Source of the DNA: JBKPDV01 sp046728075
GTDB lineage: Bacteria > Acidobacteriota > Thermoanaerobaculia > UBA5066 > Gp7-AA6
DNA length: 9,627 nt
Reading direction: 5' to 3'
Assembly: GCA_046728075.1 (NCBI GenBank)
Contig: JBKPDV010000067.1
Location: forward strand, 1 to 9,627
A program made the translations under genes and the position numbers. Shown piece after piece: positions 1 to 5,333 of the stretch (within the stretch, counting starts at the first letter, position 1; each line of letters opens with the position of its first letter). Below the pieces are notes generated by a model, which ran no database searches, was not told where the DNA came from, and was given only the letters and a program-made list of their open reading frames with translations.

Positions 1-904
1 GGACCGACCAGGTCTTCCAGCCCTTCACGTCGACGACCCAGATACAGATGGCCAGGCAGATCGCCGCAAGCCCCGCCATGAAAAGAGAGTAAGAGGACGT
101 CCAGAGGTTCTTGTTGATCGGAAACCAGACGCTCCAGAGAAGGCCGAGCGAGAGGAGGATCGCCCCTCCGGCCATGAGAGTCGTGAGCTTTCGAGACCAG
201 TCGGCCTTGCGGCGCAGAATTTCCCCGGCTGCAATGCCGAAGAGCGTCGTCGCGATCGCCGGCAGGGTCGAGAGCAAACCCTCCGGATCCCAGGCGGGGT
301 TGTGCTTCCAGGTGTGCGTTCCGAGGACCGCGCGGTCGAGGTAAGCCGCGAGATTTCCTTCGACGTCCAACCGCCCCACGCCGTAGCCCGGAACCGGCAC
401 GAAGGTCATCAGAGCCCAATAGCCGACGAGCAGGACCGCCGCGACGGGCAAGAGAGCGCGGCGGCCTCCCAGCAGATACACGAGCGCCGCGAAGAAGAAG
501 CAGACGGCGATGCGCTGAAGCACGCCGGGAATGCGCACCTGCGCGCGGTGGAAGAGAAGCACCGAGAGCCAGTTCAATCCGAAGCCGAGCAGGAAGATGA
601 TCGCGGCGCGTCTCAACGTGTGAAGCAGCAGCGTCGAGCGCCTTCCGCCTTCCGCCTCCCGCCTTCCGAACGAAAAGGCCATCGACACACCGACGACGAA
701 GAGAAAGAAGGGGAATATCGTGTCCGTATAGGTCCAGCCGTGCCATTCCGCGTGGAGCAGCGGCGAAAAGGCGTGCTCCCAGCTTCCGGGCGTGTTGACG
801 ACGAACATGCCGGCGATCGTGAGACCGCGGAAAACGTCCAGGGAGACGAGACGGGGATTTGTGATTTGTGATTTGTGATTTGCGATTGGATGGGGCGAAG
901 CCAC
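1..904 (-). CDS. NagX / DUF5009-type membrane acyltransferase (heparan-alpha-glucosaminide N-acetyltransferase family), 3' end cut off
   Basis: A frame stays open on the minus strand from about 904 to the left edge (301 codons) and encodes a multi-pass membrane protein. It begins with the family signature RLVSLDVFRG (codons from 853 down), then a VNTPGSW segment, then HAEWHGW. The histidine codon at 752-754 matches the active-site His of human HGSNAT. Further family motifs are IFPFFLFVVG, RIPGVLQRIA, HTWKHNPAWDPEGLL and NKNLWTSSY. Relatives move acetyl groups across the membrane or act on cell-wall amino sugars; the substrate here is unknown. The C-terminal part, perhaps 70 residues, lies outside the window. 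The start is uncertain: there is no ATG before the signature, the best in-frame candidate is GTG at 902-904 with a poor Shine-Dalgarno, and translation from it would read through a heptamer repeat array. It lies 8 bases after the stop of the propeller gene, so translational coupling is plausible. The loop after the second membrane segment is encoded by a second heptamer array (640-667). Confidence 0.88.
   Translation of the reverse strand, partial: MASPHPIANHKSQITNPRLVSLDVFRGLTIAGMFVVNTPGSWEHAFSPLLHAEWHGWTYTDTIFPFFLFVVGVSMAFSFGRREAEGGRRSTLLLHTLRRAAIIFLLGFGLNWLSVLLFHRAQVRIPGVLQRIAVCFFFAALVYLLGGRRALLPVAAVLLVGYWALMTFVPVPGYGVGRLDVEGNLAAYLDRAVLGTHTWKHNPAWDPEGLLSTLPAIATTLFGIAAGEILRRKADWSRKLTTLMAGGAILLSLGLLWSVWFPINKNLWTSSYSLFMAGLAAICLAICIWVVDVKGWKTWSV
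640..667. repeat. In-gene heptamer array, four units of GCCTTCC type
   Basis: Four consecutive 7-base units are visible: GCCTTCC at 640-646 and 647-653, GCCTCCC at 654-660 and GCCTTCC at 661-667. They lie inside the NagX-type gene and encode, on the minus strand, a charged loop rich in Gly, Arg and Glu between membrane segments. Adding or losing three units would keep the reading frame; one or two would break it. Confidence 0.9.
856..890 (+). repeat. Heptamer array, GATTTGT units
   Basis: Five 7-base units are in register: GATTTGT three times (856-876), GATTTGC (877-883) and GATTGGA (884-890). The array sits between the stop of the propeller gene and the conserved beginning of the NagX-type gene, where that gene's start codon would be expected. 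Its heptamer is the same as that of the 1939-1980 array but on the opposite strand. Confidence 0.9.
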
Positions 905-912
905 GGAGCCAC

Positions 913-1944
913 TCAGCGGCCGAACCGTCCGGCCAGTCCGTCGGGCTCCTTGCCCGCGGTCAGGCGGCGTGTGACGGTCAAGGTGGACAGATCGATCTCG
1001 GAGACGACGTCGGCGTTGGTCGAGGCGACCCAGGCCCGCTTCCCGTCCGGCGCGATCAGAAGGTCGACCGGCACCGGGCTCTTGCCGAACTGTGTCGAGA
1101 AGAGGCGGTCCTGGCTTCCGGCCACCGCCTCTCGATCGATTCCGATGCGTTTGACCAGAGCACGGGTGGCCGTATCGAAGACGGCCACGTCGCCGCTCTG
1201 CGCGCAGGAGACCAGGGCGCGTTTGCCGTCGGGAGTGATCTTCACGCGTATCGGGAACTTCGGCGCCGGGATGTTGGCGGTCACCGCGAGGGATCCCGCG
1301 TCCACGACGGAGACGGTGTCCGCTCCGCGGTTGGTCACCCAGACGTGCCGTCCGTCGGGCGTGATCGCGATTCCTTCCGCGCCCTCGCCAGTCGGGATGT
1401 CCCGCAGAACGGTTTTTCCAGCCAGATCGACAGCGGTGACCGACCCCGATCCGATGTTGGCGACGAATGCGCGCTTGCCGTCGGGTGTCGCGACCACCAT
1501 GTGAGAGACCTCGCGGCCGGTCGGGATACGAGCCTCGACGCGCCGGCCCTTCGGGTCGACGATGAGAAGCTCCTTCAATCCCTCGGCGGTCACGAGCAGC
1601 CGGCCGTCGGAAAGCGCCTCCGATCCGTGGGGGCGCGCGCCTTCGGGTAGCTCGATTGTCCCAGCAGCGGAATTCTTTTCGAGATCGATCAGAGTCAGCG
1701 TCCGGCCGGGCTTTTCGCGGTCGCCGTAATTCGAGACAGCGGCCGTCCGGCCGTCCGAGAGCACCGAGACCTCATGCGGCGCGTGGCCGACCGCGACGGT
1801 GGCCCTGGAGACGCCGGTCTTCGCATCGAGAAGGGAGGCCGTGTCGTCGGACTTGTTCAAGATGACGAGCAGATCTGCACCGCGCCCAGCGCCAGTGACG
1901 GCGGCGGCAACAACGAATGCGGTGATTACCAATCTCGCTCTCAT
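913..1944 (-). CDS. Secreted YVTN-family beta-propeller repeat protein
   Basis: This 343-residue protein starts with a short basic stretch and a hydrophobic segment (about residues 3-20) ending near Gly-Arg-Gly-Ala-Asp, a likely Sec signal peptide. The rest is a series of roughly 40-residue blade repeats with the YVTN hallmarks PDGKRAFVAN, PDGRHVWVTN, PDGKRALVS and PDGKRAWVAS, and strands of the type VSVVDAGSLAV. Such propellers are periplasmic or surface proteins that bind ligands or partners; enzymatic activity cannot be inferred. ATG 1944 is preferred because it places the basic residues directly before the hydrophobic segment. An in-frame TTG at 1956 would add four residues read from the repeat array. 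Neither start has a convincing Shine-Dalgarno, since the upstream bases are the array itself. The gene follows the M24 peptidase by 40 bases and precedes the NagX-type gene, so the three probably form one minus-strand operon. Confidence 0.9.
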   Translation of the reverse strand: MRARLVITAFVVAAAVTGAGRGADLLVILNKSDDTASLLDAKTGVSRATVAVGHAPHEVSVLSDGRTAAVSNYGDREKPGRTLTLIDLEKNSAAGTIELPEGARPHGSEALSDGRLLVTAEGLKELLIVDPKGRRVEARIPTGREVSHMVVATPDGKRAFVANIGSGSVTAVDLAGKTVLRDIPTGEGAEGIAITPDGRHVWVTNRGADTVSVVDAGSLAVTANIPAPKFPIRVKITPDGKRALVSCAQSGDVAVFDTATRALVKRIGIDREAVAGSQDRLFSTQFGKSPVPVDLLIAPDGKRAWVASTNADVVSEIDLSTLTVTRRLTAGKEPDGLAGRFGR

Positions 1945-1980
1945 CTCAAATCTCAAATCACAAATCGCAAATCGTCAATT
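1939..1980 (-). repeat. Heptamer array, GATTTGA/GATTTGT units (minus strand)
   Basis: On the plus strand the core is TCAAATC (1946-1952), TCAAATC (1953-1959), ACAAATC (1960-1966) and GCAAATC (1967-1973), flanked by degenerate TCTCATC (1939-1945) and GTCAATT (1974-1980). The propeller ATG (complement of 1942-1944) falls inside the first degenerate unit, in register with the array. The array fills nearly all of the gap between the peptidase and the propeller. Confidence 0.9.
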
Positions 1981-1984
1981 CCTT

Positions 1985-3193
1985 TCACGGCTTTATCACC
2001 ACCATGTCGCCGGGCCGGCTCGAGAGACTGCCCGGTGCGGCTCCTGCCCGCACGGCGTAGTCGTCTTCGATGCGCACTCCGAATTTCCCCGGAAGATAGA
2101 TTCCCGGCTCGATCGTTTGGACGTTGCCGGCCACGAGCGGTTTGCGGTTTCCGCGTACGAGATAGGGTGGTTCGTGGCCGTCCAACCCGAGTCCGTGCCC
2201 GAGCCGGTGGGTGAAGAACGCGCCGTATCCGGCATCCTCGATCACCTTGCGAGCCGCGCGGTCCACGTCTTCTCCGGTGACGCCGGCCTTCAGGGCATCG
2301 ATCCCGGCCAGCTGCGCGCGATCGACGGTCGCGTACACCTTTCGGTACTCGTCCGAAGGGGAGCCGAAGAAGATCGTTCGCGTAATATCGGAGTGGTACC
2401 CGCGGACGTTGCAGCCGCAATCGATCAGGACCGCGTCTCCCTTGGCGAGCCGGCGTTCGGCCGGAGCTCCATGAGGAAAGGCCGAGGAGGGTCCAAACTG
2501 AACCAGTCCGCCGCCACGCACTCCTTGCGCGGCGAACTCCTCCTCCAGGATACGGGCCAGGTCGCTCTCGCTCATCCCGGCCCGGATCTCCTTGTGCGTC
2601 GCTTCGATCGCCAGTCCGGTTCGCCTGGCCGCTTCCCGGATGAAAGTCTGCTCCTCGGGCGACTTGATCATGCGAAGAGCCTCGAAGAGCGGGGTGGCAT
2701 CCTCCAGACGGGCGGAGGTCGCGGCGGCGAGCGCCGTCGCGGTCCCGTAGGCGGTCGATCCCTCCACGCCGATGGTCTTGCGGCCTTCGAGCGTCCGGGC
2801 GACGAGCGCCATCGGGTCCTGCTCCTCCTGCCAGGTCTTGGCGTCATCGATAACGGCCGTTTTTCGGTGATTGGCTTCCTCGAACGCGGGCGTGACGAGC
2901 ACCGCCGGGCCGTCGGCAAAGAGCAGAAGAGCCGTCAGCCTCTCGCTGCGTCCGATCTCCAGGTTGGCGGCGTAGGCGAGGTTCGTCGACGGTGTCATAA
3001 CCAGGACGTCGATTCCGCGCGCTTTCGCCTCCGCACGCAGCCGGGCCTGCCGCTCACGGAAAGCATCGGCGGGTAAGGGCGGCGGCAGAGGCGGAGGAGG
3101 AGGGGCGGAGGCAGAGGCCTTTCCCGGAGGGGCGAGGCTCGCCGCAGCACCGGCCCCGGCAGCCAAGAGCAGACGACGGCGAGTCAGGCTCAT
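1985..3193 (-). CDS. Tat-exported M24 family metallopeptidase (Xaa-Pro aminopeptidase-like)
   Basis: This 402-residue protein opens with a twin-arginine leader (TRRRLLLAAGAG, residues 4-15) and a Pro-rich linker (about 31-41), so a folded, metal-loaded enzyme is probably exported. Residues about 45-175 resemble the creatinase/prolidase N-terminal domain; about 180-400 form the pita-bread M24 catalytic domain. All five metal ligands can be assigned: Asp258 in LIDCG, Asp269 in HSDITRT, His333 in GHGLGLDGHEPP, Glu362 in TIEPGIYLPG and Glu376 in VRIEDDYAV. His241 (FPHGAP) and His340 are the usual catalytic histidines. Known relatives cleave Xaa-Pro bonds using two metal ions; the exact substrate cannot be read from sequence. 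ATG 3193 is supported by AAGGAGAGGAT just upstream. It is the first gene of the minus-strand group ending in the NagX-type protein. Confidence 0.93.
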   Translation of the reverse strand: MSLTRRRLLLAAGAGAAASLAPPGKASASAPPPPPLPPPLPADAFRERQARLRAEAKARGIDVLVMTPSTNLAYAANLEIGRSERLTALLLFADGPAVLVTPAFEEANHRKTAVIDDAKTWQEEQDPMALVARTLEGRKTIGVEGSTAYGTATALAAATSARLEDATPLFEALRMIKSPEEQTFIREAARRTGLAIEATHKEIRAGMSESDLARILEEEFAAQGVRGGGLVQFGPSSAFPHGAPAERRLAKGDAVLIDCGCNVRGYHSDITRTIFFGSPSDEYRKVYATVDRAQLAGIDALKAGVTGEDVDRAARKVIEDAGYGAFFTHRLGHGLGLDGHEPPYLVRGNRKPLVAGNVQTIEPGIYLPGKFGVRIEDDYAVRAGAAPGSLSSRPGDMVVIKP

Positions 3194-3218
3194 ATCCTCT
3201 CCTTTTCGCCGATGAGTC

Positions 3219-3260
3219 GTCTCAGGTCTCAGGTCTAAGGTCTCAGGATCAAGATCTCGA
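3219..3260 (-). repeat. Heptamer array, GTCTCAG units
   Basis: GTCTCAG (3219-3225), GTCTCAG (3226-3232), GTCTAAG (3233-3239), GTCTCAG (3240-3246), then degenerate GATCAAG (3247-3253) and ATCTCGA (3254-3260). Read on the minus strand the unit is GACCTGA/GACCTTA. It sits 25 bases upstream of the M24 peptidase start, within that gene's likely promoter or leader region. Confidence 0.92.
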
Positions 3261-3284
3261 GCTGGACGAGAGCGTTGTTCTCCG

Positions 3285-3319
3285 GACTTTTGACCCTAGA
3301 CTTTGGACCTTAGACCCCC
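3285..3319 (+). repeat. Heptamer array, GACTTTG/GACCTTA units
   Basis: Five units in strict register: GACTTTT (3285-3291), GACCCTA (3292-3298), GACTTTG (3299-3305), GACCTTA (3306-3312) and GACCCCC (3313-3319). GACCTTAGACC (3306-3316) is the exact inverse of GGTCTAAGGTC (3232-3242) in the neighbouring array, so the divergent spacer carries two arrays facing opposite ways. The bacilliredoxin start lies 36 bases downstream. Confidence 0.9.
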
Positions 3320-3355
3320 CCGGCGCGGATAGGATATAGGCAACCGGAGGAACTC

Positions 3356-3790
3356 ATGCCGTACCCCGAGCTGATGGTCGAGCCGATGCGGGCAGAGCTG
3401 ACGCGGTTGGGCTTTACGGAGCTCAAGACGCCCGAGGAGGTCGATCGGGAAATCTCGCGTAGCTCCGAGCCGATCCTGCTGGTCGTCAACTCGGTCTGCG
3501 GGTGCGCGGCGGGCGTGGCGAGACCGGGAGTCGCGCTCTCCTTGCGGCATTCGGCGGCGCCCAAACGTCTCGCGACGGTCTTCGCGGGGCAGGACACCGA
3601 GGCGACCGCACGGGCCCGGAGTTATTTCGAGGGCCTCCCGCCCTCTTCGCCCCAGATTGCCATTCTGGGAGGAGGCCGGCTGCTCTACCTGCTGCAGCGC
3701 CAGGAGATCGAGGGCCGTTCTGCCGATCAGGTCGCGCAGGCGCTCACGTCCGCCTACGAGCGCGTCGCCCAGGCCGCCGCATCGGTTTAG
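3356..3790 (+). CDS. BrxA/BrxB-family bacilliredoxin-like thiol-disulfide protein
   Basis: A 144-residue protein that matches the bacilliredoxin family in length and layout. Signs are the N-terminal MPYPELMVEPMRAELTRLGF, the strand PILLVVNSVCGCAAG carrying the CGC redox motif (Cys48 and Cys50), the HSAAPKRLATVFAGQDTEAT segment, and the C-terminal LLYLLQRQEIEGRSADQVAQAL. In Firmicutes these proteins remove bacillithiol from mixed disulfides in the cytoplasm. Whether this organism makes bacillithiol cannot be told from the window, so a more general thiol-redox role is possible. GGAGG at 3346-3350, five bases before ATG 3356, fixes the start. The saccharopine-dehydrogenase-like gene follows after 34 bases on the same strand, which suggests co-transcription. 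Confidence 0.9.
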   Translation: MPYPELMVEPMRAELTRLGFTELKTPEEVDREISRSSEPILLVVNSVCGCAAGVARPGVALSLRHSAAPKRLATVFAGQDTEATARARSYFEGLPPSSPQIAILGGGRLLYLLQRQEIEGRSADQVAQALTSAYERVAQAAASV

Positions 3791-3824
3791 CCCGCAACTC
3801 TCCGAGCCCCCTCTTCGTGCGATC

Positions 3825-4964
3825 TTGAGCAAGCGAATCACCGTCCTCGGGGGTGGTCTCGTCGGTGCGACCATCGCGCGCGACCTGGCGAACCAGGGGT
3901 TCGACGTGCTGGTCGCGGATCGAGATCGGGAAGCGCTCGGACAGCTGCAGAAGTCCGCCCCCGTTCGGGCGCGCCTCGCCGACCTGGCCCACGCCTGGGA
4001 AATCCAGGACCTGATCGCCGACGCGGATGTCGTGGTGGGCTCTCTGCCCGGCCGCCTGGGCTCGGGGATGCTGCGCTCGGTCCTGGAAGCGGGAAAATCG
4101 ATTGCCGACATCTCGTTCTCCGCGGAGGACCCTCTCGCGTGGAACAGCCTTGCCCGGCAGCGCGGCGCCACGGCAGTCGTCGACTGCGGCGTCTCTCCGG
4201 GGCTCTCCAACTTCGCCGTCGGTCGCGCAGCCCAGGCGCTCGATGAGGTCGAGGACGTGACGATTCTCGCGGGCGGGCTGCCCGCAGAACGGTCGCGCCC
4301 TTACCAGTACGCCATCGTGTTCTCCGCAACCGACGTGCTGGAGGAGTACACGCGGCCCGCGCGCGTCCTCGAAGACGGCCACCTGGTGAAACGCCCGGCC
4401 CTTTCGGGGCTGGAGACGATCGAGATTCAAGGCCTGGGGACGTTCGAAGCTTTCTTGACGGACGGATTGCGCACCTTGCTCTCCACGGTGCCGGCGCGCG
4501 GCATGCGAGAAAAGACGTTGCGCTATCCCGGGCACGCGGAGCAGATGCGTCTGCTGCGCGACTGCGGATTCTTCGCTTCGGAGGCGATCGACGTCGGGGT
4601 GGTTCGAGTCGCGCCGCGCGCGCTGACGGAGCGGCTTCTGCGCGAAGCGTGGAAGCTGAACGCCGGAGAAGAAGAGTTCACCCTGATGCGTGTGACAGTG
4701 ATCGGGCTGAAAGCCGGAAAACGCCGCCGTTACGTCTTCGAGATTCTCGACCGCACGGATAAGTCGACCGGGACGACCTCGATGGCGCGAGCGACCGGAT
4801 ATCCCTGCGCGATCGTGGCCGGAATGCTCGCGCGGGGTGAGTATCGCCAGCCGGGCGTGGTCGCGCCGGAAATGCTCGCTCGCGACGCCCCCACCGCCGC
4901 GCATTTTCTCGAGGGCTTGAAGGCCCGGGGAATCTCCTGGACGGAGACCGAAGAAGCCGTATGA
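3825..4964 (+). CDS. Saccharopine dehydrogenase / lysine 6-dehydrogenase-like NAD(P)-dependent oxidoreductase
   Basis: With a TTG start at 3825 this is a 379-residue cytoplasmic enzyme. It begins directly with a Rossmann strand and dinucleotide loop (ITVLGGGLVGATIARDL, residues 5-21), followed by the acidic strand end VLVADRD that usually chooses NAD(H). Further family features are ADVVVGSLPG, VVDCGVSPGLSNF, the substrate-domain pieces LAGGLPAE and QYAIVFSATDVLEEYTRPA, RYPGHAEQMRLL, and the closing MARATGYPCAIVAGML. This layout is close to lysine 6-dehydrogenase and the catalytic part of saccharopine dehydrogenases, which act on the epsilon-amino group of lysine or its adducts; substrate assignment is inference. 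The frame is open back to an ATG at 3657, but that would overlap the bacilliredoxin gene by over 130 bases and add non-homologous residues. TTG 3825 gives the family N-terminus but has no clear Shine-Dalgarno, so translation may depend on coupling to the gene 34 bases upstream. Confidence 0.88.
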   Translation: MSKRITVLGGGLVGATIARDLANQGFDVLVADRDREALGQLQKSAPVRARLADLAHAWEIQDLIADADVVVGSLPGRLGSGMLRSVLEAGKSIADISFSAEDPLAWNSLARQRGATAVVDCGVSPGLSNFAVGRAAQALDEVEDVTILAGGLPAERSRPYQYAIVFSATDVLEEYTRPARVLEDGHLVKRPALSGLETIEIQGLGTFEAFLTDGLRTLLSTVPARGMREKTLRYPGHAEQMRLLRDCGFFASEAIDVGVVRVAPRALTERLLREAWKLNAGEEEFTLMRVTVIGLKAGKRRRYVFEILDRTDKSTGTTSMARATGYPCAIVAGMLARGEYRQPGVVAPEMLARDAPTAAHFLEGLKARGISWTETEEAV

Positions 4965-4982
4965 GCCCCGCTTCGGGGTCTT
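4965..4982 (+). terminator. Possible intrinsic terminator after the dehydrogenase gene
   Basis: Directly after the TGA stop, CCCCG (4966-4970) pairs with CGGGG (4974-4978) around a CTT loop, with a G-T wobble outside, then TCTT. The stem is strong but only five GC pairs, and the T tract is short, so termination may be weak. The amidase start is 55 bases further on. Confidence 0.4.
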
Positions 4983-5010
4983 AACTGTCGACTGTCGACT
5001 TTCGAGCTCT
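4983..5010 (+). repeat. Short heptamer array, GACTGTC units
   Basis: AACTGTC (4983-4989), GACTGTC (4990-4996), GACTTTC (4997-5003) and GAGCTCT (5004-5010) are in 7-base register. It is shorter and more degenerate than the arrays elsewhere in the window. It sits 11 bases upstream of the purine-rich Shine-Dalgarno region of the amidase leader ORF. Confidence 0.7.
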
Positions 5011-5033
5011 TCAAGAGAGAAGGAGGCGGAATC

Positions 5034-5333
5034 ATGATCGCGACCCGGCGACGGTTTCTCGGGGCGGCGGCGGCCGGCGCGGCATGGCTGCTGCGCCCGT
5101 TCGGAACGAGAGCTCAGACGACGACGCCTACGCCTGTACCCAGCCCGACTCCGGCCCCGCCGCCGCTTCTGGCCGCCGTCGCGCGGGAACGCTACGGAAA
5201 GTTCCTCTCGGGCGACGACGCCAAGCTCCTCGAGGATCGGCTGGCGAGTCAGGAAAGGAGAAGCGGTCGTCTGCGCTCCTTCAAGCTGGCAAACTCGGAA
5301 GAGCCGGCAACGGACTTCCGGGTGGGGCGGTGA
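5034..5333 (+). CDS. Tat leader plus helical N-terminal segment of a split amidase
   Basis: A 99-residue protein: twin-arginine motif TRRRFLG at residues 4-10, a hydrophobic stretch to about residue 20, a probable cleavage site near TRAQ (25-28), a Thr/Pro linker (29-44), then a helical, charged region (about 45-95) ending KLANSEEPATDFRV. That last region resembles the N-terminal extension that, as I recall it, is normally fused to Tat-exported amidases (a helix pair followed by an NSxxPA-x-x-F motif). The Shine-Dalgarno GGAGG (5022-5026) is seven bases before ATG 5034. The stop TGA (5331-5333) overlaps the GTG start of the catalytic ORF as GTGA. Two readings fit: a natural gene split with translational coupling, or one gene broken by loss of a G in the GGGG run at 5324-5327, since one added base there would join both frames. 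Confidence 0.75.
   Translation: MIATRRRFLGAAAAGAAWLLRPFGTRAQTTTPTPVPSPTPAPPPLLAAVARERYGKFLSGDDAKLLEDRLASQERRSGRLRSFKLANSEEPATDFRVGR

Noticed and set aside
302..871. Plus-strand open frame of 189 codons at the left end
   Set aside because: It lies opposite the NagX-type gene, whose motifs are unmistakable; the translation is low-complexity and charged.
1799..3076. Long plus-strand open frame (425 codons) opposite the M24 peptidase
   Set aside because: It is antisense to a gene with all catalytic motifs; GC-rich third positions keep the opposite frame free of stops, and the product has no recognisable domain.
3071..3118. G/A-rich low-complexity stretch at the peptidase N-terminus
   Set aside because: It has no 7-base register and simply encodes the proline-rich linker after the Tat leader.
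3219..3319. CRISPR array
   Set aside because: The repeats are 7 bases long without spacers, there is no cas gene, and unit sequence changes within the array.
3657..3824. ATG start for the dehydrogenase, far upstream
   Set aside because: It would overlap the bacilliredoxin gene by more than 130 bases, and the extra residues are an out-of-frame reading of it.
3744..4904. Minus-strand open frame (386 codons) opposite the dehydrogenase
   Set aside because: It is antisense to a clear Rossmann enzyme, with no ribosome binding site or domain.
5084..5329. ATG start for the catalytic amidase ORF within the leader
   Set aside because: The residues are an alternate-frame reading of the Tat leader ORF and do not resemble amidases.
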